DNA from: G965220075 sp965220075
GTDB lineage: Bacteria; Chloroflexota; UBA11872
Direction of reading: 5' to 3'
Assembly (NCBI GenBank): GCA_965220075.1
Contig: OZ244806.1
Location: 1,674,001 to 1,738,000 of the forward strand
Length of the DNA: 64,000 nt
A program made the position numbers and the translations under genes. Each line of letters opens with the position of its first letter. Position 1 is the stretch's first letter. The notes under the pieces were generated by a model, which saw only the letters and a list, made by a program, of their open reading frames with translations, did no database searches and had not been told where the DNA came from. Below, one piece after another: positions 1 through 9,015 of the stretch.

Positions 1-1298
1 GCGCATACGAACGTTGGCGAGCCCTTGGCGACCACGACGGGGCCAGACCCATTGCTCAAGCCGCGAGCCGCGTTCAGTCGCGCACGGCCTGCGGGCGGCG
101 TGGTTTGTCCGGTAAGCCGCGCCAGCTCACCGGGGTGCGGCGTCAGGATCGCGGACGGGCCTAGCCGTCCGATGGCCTCGGGGTTTCCCGCTAGCGCGTT
201 CAAGCCATCGGCGTCCAGCACGGTCGGAACCGCGTGGGCGTGCTCGCGAGTGAGAGATGCGACCAGCGTATCGATTGCGGCGCTGCGTCCTAACCCAGGC
301 CCCACGAGCAGGGCGTCGGGAGCGCGAACGCGGCCGAGAATGTCTTCCGGGGTGGCGGTGACGTGGCCGTCCGCGTCGGATGGCAGTGAGAGGAACGTCG
401 CCGACGGCACGATAGCGGCGGCCGCGGCCACCGCCGGCTCGACTGACGCAACCGTCACCAGGCCGGCGCCGGATGCGATAGCGGCCAGGGCGGCAAGCGC
501 CGTGGCGCCGCGGTAACGCGCCGAGCCGCCCACGATCAGCAGATGGCCGAAAGTCCCCTTATGCGCGCCGCTTGGCCGCTCCGGCACGAGCGCGCGCACC
601 GTGCGGGCGTCGATCAATCTCATCGGCGCCCGCGCGAGGCTATCGGCCGGCAGGCCGATCTCGAGCGCTTCCACCTCGCCCGCGAACTCGATCGCGGGGT
701 GGAGGAGCGTACCCAGCTTCACGGGACCCGTGGTCAGCGTTTGCGTAGCTTGAAAAGCGTGGGCGTCCGCGGCGCCCGAATCGGCGTCAGTGCCCGACGG
801 AATGTCGATCGCGATGCGCGGCTGACCGGGCTTGACCGGCAGCGCTGCCAGCATGGCCTTGATCGAACCTCGCAGCGGCGGTGAGCTGCCTATTCCCAGC
901 AGACCGTCCAGCACGCCGGCGGCGGCGCTCACGTCTCGCCGCAGCGCGTCTGAGTCGCCCGACCAGACCTTCCAGCACGCTCCGGCGTCTACCGCTTCCT
1001 TTACCAACGGGTCTCCGGACCGCTCGCGCGACGCCCAGCAGATCGCCGACGCCCCGGCCCGACTCAAATGCGCGGCCGTAATGAGGGCATCGCCGCCGTT
1101 ATCGCCCGGTCCTATCAAAGCCACCAGCGATCCTGGCGGTGCCAGCTTGCGGCGAATAGCTCCCGCTAGCGCCGCCGCGGCGTTGCGCATGAGACTCGTC
1201 TCAGGCGGCGCGCCGGCTTCCAGACTTCGCATGCCGGCTGTGTCCACCACGCGGTCGAAGGCGGGTCCGTCGGCGTTCACGCAGGCGCACGGCGTCAT
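1..1298 (-). CDS. nnr: Bifunctional NAD(P)H-hydrate epimerase/dehydratase, 3' end cut by window edge
   Basis: Repairs hydrated NAD(P)H: the N-terminal domain epimerises NAD(P)HX and the C-terminal ribokinase-like domain dehydrates it with ADP or ATP. My reverse-strand translation starts MTPCACVNADG and shows the epimerase glycine-rich motif GPGNNGGDAL near residue 70. The dehydratase domain follows, with HKGTFGHLLIVGGS, LVGPGLGRS and TPHPGELARL. The reading frame is still open at base 1, so the C-terminus is missing. The ATG (1296-1298) overlaps the acpS stop by 4 bp, so it is probably translationally coupled to acpS at the end of the ruv-acpS gene run. The acpS-nnr pairing is common in bacteria. 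Confidence 0.93.
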   Translation of the reverse strand, partial: MTPCACVNADGPAFDRVVDTAGMRSLEAGAPPETSLMRNAAAALAGAIRRKLAPPGSLVALIGPGDNGGDALITAAHLSRAGASAICWASRERSGDPLVKEAVDAGACWKVWSGDSDALRRDVSAAAGVLDGLLGIGSSPPLRGSIKAMLAALPVKPGQPRIAIDIPSGTDADSGAADAHAFQATQTLTTGPVKLGTLLHPAIEFAGEVEALEIGLPADSLARAPMRLIDARTVRALVPERPSGAHKGTFGHLLIVGGSARYRGATALAALAAIASGAGLVTVASVEPAVAAAAAIVPSATFLSLPSDADGHVTATPEDILGRVRAPDALLVGPGLGRSAAIDTLVASLTREHAHAVPTVLDADGLNALAGNPEAIGRLGPSAILTPHPGELARLTGQTTPPAGRARLNAARGLSNGSGPVVVAKGSPTFVC

Positions 1299-1678
1299 GG
1301 CGGTCCGGCGGTAGCTACCACGAACGCAATGGCCACCTCACGGCCGTGCGTCAGGCTGATTGCGAACTCGCGCAGTCCGATCGCCTCGGCGCGTGCCCGC
1401 GCGCGGCCATGCAGCCGCACGAGCGGTTTTCCGAGAGGGTCGTTGACCACCTCGATCTCGCGCCATAGCACCCCGCGCATTCCCGTCCCCAAGGCCTTTG
1501 AAACGGCCTCCTTGGCGGCGAACCGGGCCGCCAACTCCTCCGGCCGTCCCCTGCAGCGGCGGCGCTCCTCGTCGGTATAGATTCGATTCAGAAAGCGGTC
1601 ACCGAACCGACGCAGCGCCGCGGCGATCCGGTCGATCTCGATGACATCTACCCCGGTGCTGACGGATGCGGTTGTCAC
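1295..1678 (-). CDS. acpS: Holo-[acyl-carrier-protein] synthase
   Basis: Transfers 4'-phosphopantetheine from CoA to the serine of acyl carrier protein and so activates fatty-acid synthesis. The 127-residue length is typical for the family. Family motifs are clear: GVDVIEIDRI near residue 9 (metal-binding Asp) and FAAKEAVSKALGTG near residues 53-66 (catalytic and metal-binding Glu with the following Lys). The stop overlaps the downstream nnr start by 4 bp. Upstream, the FecR-like gene ends 42 bp away, so it sits late in a minus-strand operon-like run. Confidence 0.96.
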   Translation of the reverse strand: MTTASVSTGVDVIEIDRIAAALRRFGDRFLNRIYTDEERRRCRGRPEELAARFAAKEAVSKALGTGMRGVLWREIEVVNDPLGKPLVRLHGRARARAEAIGLREFAISLTHGREVAIAFVVATAGPP

Positions 1679-1720
1679 GCCGCTCTAGCGTCCCGGGGAT
1701 GAGTGGCGGTCCATGGCGGC

Positions 1721-2968
1721 TCAGTAGCCCGACAGCTCGATTTGGCGCACCGCCGAATCGTATTCCCAGCCACTGCCCAGCACCTCGATGCGCCGCAGAA
1801 ATACGGGTGTAGGTCGGATTTGCCGCAGGAGGTCGGGCTGCTCGTAGGTAATCCATTCGGCCTGCTCTACGTGCTGACCCAGCTTGACGCTCAGGCCGGC
1901 GTCGTTCTGGTAGTAGAAACCCTTGCCCCAGATTTGCTCACGCCCCTGATCGTCGAGGTACGTAATCCGGATCATGAGCGGATACTCAGTGCCCGCGGTG
2001 CCGCCGCCCGACAGGCTCTGGTAGTCGGCGCGCACGGCGGCGGAGAGCCGCAGATTGAGGAAGTCGCGCACGTCCCGATCGAGGGTCTGAACGATGCCAC
2101 TTTCCCCGTGGCGATCGATTGACCCATCTTCGCTGCGCCGGTGGAACCGCACGTGCCCGTCCTCGCGCGTCACCGACCCTGCTACTCCTGCCTCCACCTC
2201 GACAAAGCTCTGCCAGACCGTCCCGTCGATGGGCAGCGTCAAGAGCCCGTCTTTCACGAGCGCCTCCTCAAGCGGCAGCGGGGCCTGAATACCAACTTCG
2301 AGGCCGAAGCGGGCCCGCTGCCCGGCACTTAGGACGAACGATTGATCGCCCAGCCAGAGGGTTGCCTGCCCGGACCGTACGGCAATCTGCCCAATGCCCG
2401 AGCGGTCTAGTTCCAGGCGAAAGCTGCCCGGCGCCAGATCAAGTCGGGCGTCGGCGGCCAGCACCCCGATCGTGCGCTCCGGTTCATGCGGGTGGAGTGC
2501 GACGCCGATGTTTGCTCGCCCCCAGAAAAGTCGGAGCTCCGTGCTCTGGACGGCCGGGTTGAAGCGGCCGAACTGCATGCGCTGCACGGCCAGGTCCGAG
2601 TGCGTGTACAGGAGCGTCGTGCTGCCGTCGGGCATGGATAGGAAGACCCGCGACCGGTCGTCAGTGCGCAGACGCGTGCCTTCGGCTACCTCGGCCTCGC
2701 TGGGGAGGCGCTGCATGTTTGGCGCGGCCGGGGGCTGATAGAGCACGGTGCCCTCGATCACGTCGGCGCGCGTCGGTCGCGACTCCACGATCCCGCCAAG
2801 CGCCGCGGTCACGAGCTGGGGCACGAAGATCAGCCCCGCGACGAACAGGGCCAAAGCTGCCAGGAGCGCCGTCCATGCGAGCCGCTGCATGGTGCGGAAC
2901 TCCGCCTGCGGGCGCTCGGCGACGTCCGCTTGGAGCGGTACGGTGGCGTGATCGAGTCTAGACCGCAT
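1721..2968 (-). CDS. Membrane-anchored FecR-like protein
   Basis: 415 residues. After a short cytoplasmic N-terminus there is one hydrophobic segment (about residues 30-57, WTALLAALALFVAGL), then a region resembling the FecR beta-sandwich: a degree of GTRLRTDDRSRVFLSMPDGS followed by repeated short strands such as GRANIGVAL and VRSGQATLWLG. FecR domains occur in sigma-factor signalling proteins and in many envelope proteins of unknown role. No sigma factor is adjacent. The C-terminal third has no motif I recognise. An alternative start at an internal Met (MQRLAW, about residue 27) would place the membrane segment right at the N-terminus. It lies 9 bp after the acylphosphatase gene. Specific function unknown. 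Confidence 0.7.
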   Translation of the reverse strand: MRSRLDHATVPLQADVAERPQAEFRTMQRLAWTALLAALALFVAGLIFVPQLVTAALGGIVESRPTRADVIEGTVLYQPPAAPNMQRLPSEAEVAEGTRLRTDDRSRVFLSMPDGSTTLLYTHSDLAVQRMQFGRFNPAVQSTELRLFWGRANIGVALHPHEPERTIGVLAADARLDLAPGSFRLELDRSGIGQIAVRSGQATLWLGDQSFVLSAGQRARFGLEVGIQAPLPLEEALVKDGLLTLPIDGTVWQSFVEVEAGVAGSVTREDGHVRFHRRSEDGSIDRHGESGIVQTLDRDVRDFLNLRLSAAVRADYQSLSGGGTAGTEYPLMIRITYLDDQGREQIWGKGFYYQNDAGLSVKLGQHVEQAEWITYEQPDLLRQIRPTPVFLRRIEVLGSGWEYDSAVRQIELSGY

Positions 2969-2977
2969 CAGGCCATG

Positions 2978-3274
2978 CTACGCGCGAATCTGAAAATCGC
3001 GAAACGCGCCGGTGGGGCGATGCCACACGGTGGTGACCGCCTGCACCTGGGCGCCGGGTGGTCCGGCGCGCAGCCGTCCTGCCAGGGACTCGAGGGCGGC
3101 GTGGGGTCCCTCGGCCACGATCTCCACCTGGCGCAGGTCGCTCGAGTTCCGCACGTAACCGCACAGCCCGCGATCGCGCGCTTCGCGCCGTGCGAAGAAT
3201 CGAAACCCCACGCCCTGAACGCGCCCCTTGACCGCCGCCACCAGCCTGACCGTATCCGCCCGTTCGTCCGTCAT
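2978..3274 (-). CDS. acyP: Acylphosphatase
   Basis: 98 residues, the usual acylphosphatase size. It hydrolyses the carboxyl-phosphate bond of acyl phosphates. The signature GRVQGVGFRFF (about residues 17-27) contains the phosphate-binding loop and the catalytic Arg. GYVRNSSDLRQVEIVAEG (about 39-56) contains the catalytic Asn. I chose the ATG at 3272-3274, which gives a standard N-terminus two bases after the ruvB stop. A longer reading would run through ruvB in another frame. Its place just after ruvB and before the FecR-like gene suggests cotranscription. Confidence 0.94.
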   Translation of the reverse strand: MTDERADTVRLVAAVKGRVQGVGFRFFARREARDRGLCGYVRNSSDLRQVEIVAEGPHAALESLAGRLRAGPPGAQVQAVTTVWHRPTGAFRDFQIRA

Positions 3275-3276
3275 CG

Positions 3277-4311
3277 TCAAAACATAGCGCTCTGCCGGGC
3301 CGCGTCGCGCGGCGCCTCCCGGCCCAGGTGGGCATAGGCCCGCGAGGTGGCCACGCGCCCGCGCGGCGTGCGCGCGAGGAATCCGGCCTGCAGCAGGAAC
3401 GGCTCGTAGTAGGCCTCCAGCGTCGCCGCGTCCTCGGCCAGAGTTGCGGCCAGCGCCTGAAGGCCGGCAGGCCCGCCCTCGAACGAGTCGATGATGACGG
3501 CAAGAATGCGGCGGTCCATCGCGTCCAGCCCCTGCGCGTCCACCTCCATGTCCTCGAGCGCCAGACTGGCGATCTCGGCGGTGATGACGCCGTCCGCTTT
3601 CACCTCGGCATAGTCGCGCACGCGCCGCAGCAGCCGATTGCACACGCGCGCGGTGCCGCGCGAGCGCTGCGCGATGGCGGCGGCGCCGTCCTGCGTGCAG
3701 GCCACCTCCAGGATGCGCGCCGAGCGCGCGACGATCTGCCCGCACTCCTCGGCGGTGTAGAACTCCAGGCGGTAGGCGGCGCCAAATCGATCGCGCAGCG
3801 CCGCCGTCAATATCCCCGCGCTGGTTGTCGCGCCAATAACCGTGAACTTTGGCAGCGCCAGCCGATAGGTGCGGGCGTTGGCCTTCCCGCCTCCCACCAC
3901 GATGTCCAGGGCGTAGTCCTCCATGGCCGGATAGAGGATCTCCTCCACGGTCCGCCCTAGCCGGTGCACCTCGTCGACGAAGAGCACCTCGCCGGCTTCC
4001 AGGCTGCTGAGGGTCGAGGCCAGGTCGCCTGGCCGCTCGAGCGCCGGGCCGGACGTGATCCGCAACCGGCCGCCCATCTCCAACGCGATGATGTGGGCCA
4101 GGGTGGTCTTGCCGAGTCCGGGCGGCCCGGCCAGAAGGATGTGATCTACCGGCTCGCCGCGCTGCCTGGCCGCTTGAATCATCAGGCGCAGACCGCGTTT
4201 GACGACTGCCTGGCCGATGAATTCGTGGTCGGCCAGGTGTTGAGGTCGCAGCGAGTTCTCGACCCGCGTTTCCTCGTCATGCGACTGGGCGGCCACGATA
4301 CGCTCGGTCAT
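3277..4311 (-). CDS. ruvB: Holliday junction branch-migration helicase RuvB
   Basis: AAA+ motor that, with RuvA, drives branch migration of Holliday junctions. The 344-residue length is normal. Walker A is GPPGLGKT (residues 62-69, Lys68) and Walker B is LFVDEVHRL (about 110-118). The arginine-finger segment LRDRFG is intact. The C-terminal winged helix ends in GFLARTPRGRVAT, typical of RuvB. One deviation: the normally TTRAG/TTRPG motif reads TTSAG (Ser164 where Arg is expected). The gene overlaps the ruvA stop by 4 bp (ATGA), so RuvC, RuvA and RuvB are translated as a coupled set. Confidence 0.97.
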   Translation of the reverse strand: MTERIVAAQSHDEETRVENSLRPQHLADHEFIGQAVVKRGLRLMIQAARQRGEPVDHILLAGPPGLGKTTLAHIIALEMGGRLRITSGPALERPGDLASTLSSLEAGEVLFVDEVHRLGRTVEEILYPAMEDYALDIVVGGGKANARTYRLALPKFTVIGATTSAGILTAALRDRFGAAYRLEFYTAEECGQIVARSARILEVACTQDGAAAIAQRSRGTARVCNRLLRRVRDYAEVKADGVITAEIASLALEDMEVDAQGLDAMDRRILAVIIDSFEGGPAGLQALAATLAEDAATLEAYYEPFLLQAGFLARTPRGRVATSRAYAHLGREAPRDAARQSAMF

Positions 4312-4895
4312 GCGGGTATGCGCCCACCGAGCTCGCGCAGCGCCGCGGCGATGCGGGCTTCGACTGAGAGCTCATCTCCGGCGGTCTGGTTGAGGGCCAA
4401 AGTCGCCTCGGCGCGCGTGTATCCGAGGGTTAGCAGCGCTTCCAGTGCTTCCGCCGCGCCATCGCCGGCGCCGGCCGCCAGCGCGGCGCCTTCCTCCGGC
4501 ACCAGCCGGCCGCGCAGCTCCAGGATGATCCGGCTCGCCAGCTTGCGGCCAATACCTGACACCGCCTCGAACGGCGACGGGTCTTCACTGTCCAGGGCCG
4601 CCACGATTCGCGCCGGCGGATGCGTGGATAGCACCCTCACGGCCATACGCGGGCCCACCCCGCTCACCCCCAGCAAGTGCCTGAAGATCTCAAGCTCGTT
4701 AAGCGTTTCGAAGCCGGCCAGCAGCAACTCGTCGTTGGCCATGTGCACGTGCGTGTGCAAGGTGACGGCGCTGCCGGGCTGCCGCACTGCCCGCGCGGGC
4801 ACCGTGACGTGCAGGCCGAGACCGGTACCTTCGACGCGCACGATCATGAAATCGGGACCGCTGCGCAGAACGGCGCCCTCCAGTTGGGAGATCAT
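4308..4895 (-). CDS. ruvA: Holliday junction DNA-binding protein RuvA
   Basis: 195 residues. RuvA forms tetramers on four-way junctions and loads RuvB. The order is typical: an OB-fold N-terminus (MISQLEGAVLRSG), helix-hairpin-helix elements (LLGVSGVGPRMAVRVLS and AVSGIGRKLASRIILEL), an acidic/Ala-rich linker and a C-terminal domain that contacts RuvB (ALLTLGYTRAEA). Both ends overlap neighbours by 4 bp, with ruvC upstream and ruvB downstream. Confidence 0.97.
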   Translation of the reverse strand: MISQLEGAVLRSGPDFMIVRVEGTGLGLHVTVPARAVRQPGSAVTLHTHVHMANDELLLAGFETLNELEIFRHLLGVSGVGPRMAVRVLSTHPPARIVAALDSEDPSPFEAVSGIGRKLASRIILELRGRLVPEEGAALAAGAGDGAAEALEALLTLGYTRAEATLALNQTAGDELSVEARIAAALRELGGRIPA

Positions 4896-5392
4896 CGCAC
4901 CCCTAACGCTCGTTCCAGCTCGCGGTTCTTGAGCGAGTGTGCGTGGCAGATGGCCACCGCCAGCGCATCCGCCGCGTGATCCGGCCTTGGCAGGCGATCC
5001 AGCTCGAGGACGCGCTGCACCATCTCTTGCACCGCGCGTTTGTCAGCCGCGCCGTAGCCGGTGACAGCCAGCTTGATCTCCGGAGGCGAGTACTCTTCCA
5101 CGCTTACACCGTGATCCGCCGCCACCAGGTGCACGACGCCTATCGAGTGTGAGACCTCGGATGCCGACGTAAGCGTGCGGGCATGTCCCAGCCGCTCGAC
5201 GGCCACGTGCGTGATCGCGTTGGCGGTGAACAGCCCGCTGAGGACGTCGCGTATGCGGCCAAGTCGGAGGCCGAGGGGAGTGCCGGACTCCGTGGTCACG
5301 CAGCCAAAGTCGACCGAGCGGAGCTGCTGAGACCCCGCTACGAGCCCGTATCCGCAGCGGGCGGTACCCGGGTCCACCCCGAGCGTCAGCAT
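4892..5392 (-). CDS. ruvC: Holliday junction resolvase RuvC
   Basis: 166 residues. A dimeric endonuclease that cuts Holliday junctions after RuvAB branch migration. The RNase H-like catalytic acids are visible: Asp7 in LGVDPGTARCGYG, Glu in VAVERLGH (about residue 67) and the C-terminal pair in DHAADALAVAICHAH (about 137-151). First of the ruvC-ruvA-ruvB set, 15 bp after yebC. Confidence 0.97.
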   Translation of the reverse strand: MLTLGVDPGTARCGYGLVAGSQQLRSVDFGCVTTESGTPLGLRLGRIRDVLSGLFTANAITHVAVERLGHARTLTSASEVSHSIGVVHLVAADHGVSVEEYSPPEIKLAVTGYGAADKRAVQEMVQRVLELDRLPRPDHAADALAVAICHAHSLKNRELERALGVR

Positions 5393-5407
5393 TCCCTCGG
5401 GGGCTCG

Positions 5408-6160
5408 CTAGCTCGCGAGCTTCGCAAGTAGCGCCTCGCTCAAGTCCAACGTGCTGTGCACCCGCCGCACGTCATCCAGCTCTTCCAGGTGCTCGACCAT
5501 ACGCACTACGCGCTCGGCCTCTTGGTCGTCGACGGTTAGAGGCGTGGCCGGCACCATGGTCATCTCGGCCTCCTCGATTGCGTGGCCCTGCGCTTCGAGA
5601 TCCCGGCGAACGCGGTCGAGATCGGAGGGCGACGTGTACACGTGCACGGAGTCGTCGAGGTGCTCGACGTCCACCGCCCCGAGGTCGATGGCGGCAAGCT
5701 CGATCTCCTCGGCGTCCGCGCCGGCGCTCACTTTTATCATGCCGCGCGAGGCGAACTGCCACGCCACCGACCCGGATTCGGCCAGCGACCCGCCCATTTT
5801 GCTGAGCGTGTTGCGTACGCCGGCAACCGACCGGTTGCGATTATCCGTGACCACCTCGATCAGCAAGCCGGCGCCGGACGGCCCGTAGCCCTCGTAGGTC
5901 AGCTCCTCGAGACGCGTGGCGGAGTTGCCGGCGCTGCCCAGGCCGCGCTGGATGGCGCGCTCGATGGTGTCTTTGGGCATGTTGGCGGCGCGCGCCTTGC
6001 CCAGCGCCTGCTCCAGCCGAAAGTTGCCGTCCGGATCGGGGCCGCCCTGCTGTACGGCCACGACGATCTCCTTGCCGAGCTTGGTGTATGCCTGCCCGCG
6101 CTTCGTGTCGTTCGCGGCCTTCTGCCGTTTGATCTGTGACCACTTCGAGTGGCCGGACAT
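5408..6160 (-). CDS. yebC: YebC/PmpR family regulator (TACO1-like)
   Basis: 250 residues, the standard length. It starts with the family signature MSGHSKWSQIKRQKAAND and continues with ARAANMPKDTIERAIQRG and LTYEGYGPSGAGLLIEVVTDNRNR. Family members are described both as DNA-binding transcription regulators and as ribosome-associated factors that relieve stalling. Placement directly before ruvC is very common in bacteria and supports the ruv assignment. Likely the promoter-proximal gene of the yebC-ruvCAB run; rarA ends 55 bp upstream. Confidence 0.96.
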   Translation of the reverse strand: MSGHSKWSQIKRQKAANDTKRGQAYTKLGKEIVVAVQQGGPDPDGNFRLEQALGKARAANMPKDTIERAIQRGLGSAGNSATRLEELTYEGYGPSGAGLLIEVVTDNRNRSVAGVRNTLSKMGGSLAESGSVAWQFASRGMIKVSAGADAEEIELAAIDLGAVDVEHLDDSVHVYTSPSDLDRVRRDLEAQGHAIEEAEMTMVPATPLTVDDQEAERVVRMVEHLEELDDVRRVHSTLDLSEALLAKLAS

Positions 6161-6215
6161 GGCGCGCTCCGCGCTCCGGTCTGACGCGGCGTCTTGCAGT
6201 ATAAGACAGGGTCTA

Positions 6216-7634
6216 TCAGACGCCCCGTTCGCTCACCGCCGCGTCCGGTGGGGCGTCTGCGGATCTGGCCGCCGGCACCGAACTACCCGGCCCACGCTCA
6301 GAGGGTTCCGCTTCGGCCGCGGCGCGCAACCGTTTCACGTGCGCGTGCAGCTTCGATTCTTGACCGGCGCCGTGCCCGTCGTAGAAGCGAGCGTCGCGCA
6401 AGCGCTCGGGCAAATAGCTTTGCTTTACATAATTATCGGGATAGTCGTGCGGGTACAGGTAGCCCCGCCCGTAGCCGAGTTGCTCCGCGCCTCGAAACGC
6501 TGCGTTACGCAGGTGCAAGGGCACGGTCACGTCGGCGCCCGCTTCGATGGCTTCCGTAGCCGAGTCCAGCGCCCGCCCGGCCGCGTTGCTCTTGGGTGCG
6601 GCGGCGAGATAGATCGTCGCCTGAGCCAGCGCGAAGCGCGCCTCGGGGAGTCCCAGACGCTCTACCGCCGAGGCTGCGGAAAGCGCCATCGGCAACGCTT
6701 GTGGGTCGGCGTTGCCGACGTCCTCGGAGGCAAGGATGACCAGCCGCCGCGCAATGAACTCGGGCGCCTCGCCGGCCCGCAGCATCTTCGCCAGCCAGAG
6801 CACGGCCGCGTCCGGATCGGACCCGCGAAGGCTCTTTATGAACGCCGAGATCGTGTCGTAGTGCTCTTCGCCCGCGCGGTCATACTGCACCTGCCGCTCC
6901 AGCACGGCGCGTGACACGAGCTCGGCGTCCACCCGTGCGGCGCCTTGCTGCGCGGCGTACGCGGCGCAGGCCTCCAGCCAGTTCAGCGCTACCCGAGCGT
7001 CCCCGCCCGAGCCCGCCACGACGGCCTCGATGGCCTGCGGGCTGAATCGGGTCGCCGCGGCGCCCAATCCGCGCTCCGCGTCGTCCAGCGCGCGCTGCAC
7101 GATCGCGTGAATCTCTTCCCGTCCCAGCGGCTGAAGCCGCAGCACTTGCATGCGCGACAGCAACGGGGCGATCACCGTGAAGTAGGGGTTCTCCGTGGTG
7201 GCGCCCCACAGCGCGATCACACCCGTCTCAACGTGCGGCAAGAGCGCGTCCTGCTGGGCCTTGTTGAAGCGGTGAATCTCGTCCAGGAACACCAGGGTGC
7301 GCCGCCGGTAGAGCCGCCGCTGCTCCTGCGCTTCTTCAATCGCCGCGCGCACCTCGCGCAGGCCCACGGTGACGGCGCTTAGCTGGGTCGAGTGTCGGCC
7401 GGCCACTGCGGCGGCCAGCCCGGCTAGCGTAGTCTTGCCGCTGCCCGGCGGACCCCACAGGATCACGGACCAAACCCGACGTTGCTCCAGCGCCTCCCGC
7501 AGGGGCGCCGTGCGGCCCACCAGGTGCTGTTGTCCGACGAACTCGTCGAGGGTGCGCGGCCGCATGCGCGCGGCCAGCGGCATGTCGGCCGCCGTCTGCG
7601 CGGCCGCGCCGTGCTCGAACAGGTCCTCTGTCAT
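6216..7634 (-). CDS. rarA: Replication-associated recombination protein A (RarA/MgsA)
   Basis: 472-residue AAA+ clamp-loader-like ATPase that acts at stalled replication forks. The start region LAARMRPRTLDEFVGQQHLVG is typical. Walker A is GPPGSGKTT (about residues 60-68), Walker B/DEAD-like LVFLDEIHRFNKAQQDALLPHVE, sensor region WGATTENPYF. The C-terminal MgsA domain has LASEDVGNADP, and HDYPDNYVKQSYLP lies near the end. A variable polar tail of about 40 residues closes the protein. It is upstream of the yebC-ruv run, so DNA repair functions cluster here. Confidence 0.95.
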   Translation of the reverse strand: MTEDLFEHGAAAQTAADMPLAARMRPRTLDEFVGQQHLVGRTAPLREALEQRRVWSVILWGPPGSGKTTLAGLAAAVAGRHSTQLSAVTVGLREVRAAIEEAQEQRRLYRRRTLVFLDEIHRFNKAQQDALLPHVETGVIALWGATTENPYFTVIAPLLSRMQVLRLQPLGREEIHAIVQRALDDAERGLGAAATRFSPQAIEAVVAGSGGDARVALNWLEACAAYAAQQGAARVDAELVSRAVLERQVQYDRAGEEHYDTISAFIKSLRGSDPDAAVLWLAKMLRAGEAPEFIARRLVILASEDVGNADPQALPMALSAASAVERLGLPEARFALAQATIYLAAAPKSNAAGRALDSATEAIEAGADVTVPLHLRNAAFRGAEQLGYGRGYLYPHDYPDNYVKQSYLPERLRDARFYDGHGAGQESKLHAHVKRLRAAAEAEPSERGPGSSVPAARSADAPPDAAVSERGV

Positions 7635-7706
7635 CGGTCGCCCCGGCCAAACGGCGGCGGACGCCGCCGGGCTGATGAAGGAGCGCCGTCCGGCCGCGTC
7701 TTGCGC

Positions 7707-8912
7707 CTACGGCTGTGGCGCCTCGCCGAGCATGACCTCAACTTTCTGGGGCTCATCATCAGTCGCTGGCCGCAAGTACGTGACCTCTACGGACGCTCCC
7801 GGCTTGTACTTTGCCAGAGTGTGCGTCAGGTCGCCCGCGTCGCCGATCTTGTCGCCGCCGATCGCCACGATTATGTCCTGCGCGAGCAGACCGGCCTGCT
7901 GCGCGGCGCCGCCGTCGATGATCCGCGCGACGAACACGCCCTCGTTTACGGGCAGCCCCACCTGACGCGCGACGCTGCGCGTGACTGTCGCAGGGGTGAT
8001 CCCCAGGAACCCGCGCCGAACTTCGCCCTCGGTCACCAGGGCCTCGATGACGGGCCACGCCCTGTCGATCGCGATGGCGAAGCTGATGCCTTGACTTCCG
8101 CCGGCTCCGGCCGTGCTTATGCCCACCACTTCGCCGTATCTGTTCAGCAGCGGGCCGCCGCTGTTGCCCGGGTTGATGGAGGCGTCGGTCTGAATCAAGC
8201 CACTCAGCGTCAGGCGTTGCAATCCGACGTTTGTGATAGTGCGATCCAGCGCGCTGACGACGCCGGCCGTAACAGTGGGACCGCCGGGCAGGTCCAGCGC
8301 GTGCCCGATGGCCACAACCGATTCACCCACCTCCAGCGCATCGGCGCTTCCCAGGACGGCCGGCGGCAGGTCAATCCCCATGACCTGGATTACCGCCAGA
8401 TCGGTCTGCGGATCCCGGCCCACCAGCTTGGCGTCTTCCGTGCGCCCGTCGGCCAGCGTGATCACGATGCGATCGGCGTTCCCCACGACATGGTTGTTTG
8501 TGACGATGCGGCCCTGCGCGTCGATGATGAACCCGGTGGCTACTCCGTGTCCCGGCACCGCCCGGCCGGACGCGTCGACACCCGCCGCCTCCGTCGCGAT
8601 GTGCACGACCGACGACCGGTAACGCCTGACCAGCTCCGGAATGCTCAGCTCGGTACGCCCGGCGGCTGCCGTCCGCACGTCGCGCCGGGTTGCCGCCCTC
8701 GCCAGAGGCGCCGGCGGCGCCGCGCCGGCGCTACTAGTCATGGCCGCGAGCCGCGGCGCCGCCGTGCGGCTCGCTCGTACCTGTGTGATTGCCGAGGCCG
8801 CGGGGCTTGGCTCTGTGATCGAGGCCGCCGGGTCGTCGACGACCCGGCCGCAGGCAACGAGCGCCGCGCCCACCGCCAGCCCTAACGCTATTCCAACCGC
8901 AACCTTGCGCAC
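7707..8912 (-). CDS. HtrA/DegP-type serine protease with PDZ domain, probable lipoprotein
   Basis: Envelope quality-control protease. The catalytic triad is present: His in TNNHVV, Asp in TDLAVIQV and Ser in NPGNSGGPLL. A PDZ domain (VNEGVFVARIIDGGAAQQAGLLAQDII) lies at the C-terminus. I place the start at a GTG (8910-8912), which gives a compact signal peptide: Arg-Lys, then a hydrophobic stretch ending in a lipobox LVAC near residue 20. Upstream in-frame ATGs (9015-9017, and further at 9080) are possible. They would add a polar extension with weaker GC3 and collide with the divergent gene at 9016. A Pro/Ala/Thr-rich linker joins the anchor to the protease domain. Confidence 0.9.
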   Translation of the reverse strand: MRKVAVGIALGLAVGAALVACGRVVDDPAASITEPSPAASAITQVRASRTAAPRLAAMTSSAGAAPPAPLARAATRRDVRTAAAGRTELSIPELVRRYRSSVVHIATEAAGVDASGRAVPGHGVATGFIIDAQGRIVTNNHVVGNADRIVITLADGRTEDAKLVGRDPQTDLAVIQVMGIDLPPAVLGSADALEVGESVVAIGHALDLPGGPTVTAGVVSALDRTITNVGLQRLTLSGLIQTDASINPGNSGGPLLNRYGEVVGISTAGAGGSQGISFAIAIDRAWPVIEALVTEGEVRRGFLGITPATVTRSVARQVGLPVNEGVFVARIIDGGAAQQAGLLAQDIIVAIGGDKIGDAGDLTHTLAKYKPGASVEVTYLRPATDDEPQKVEVMLGEAPQP

Positions 8913-9015
8913 GATGCTTGCGGACTCCAAGAGTCGGTCACGTTCTTCATACTCATCGTCGCAGCCGGGCGGTAGGATTTTCTGGTAAGGATGCAACGCT
9001 TCTAACCAAACCTTC

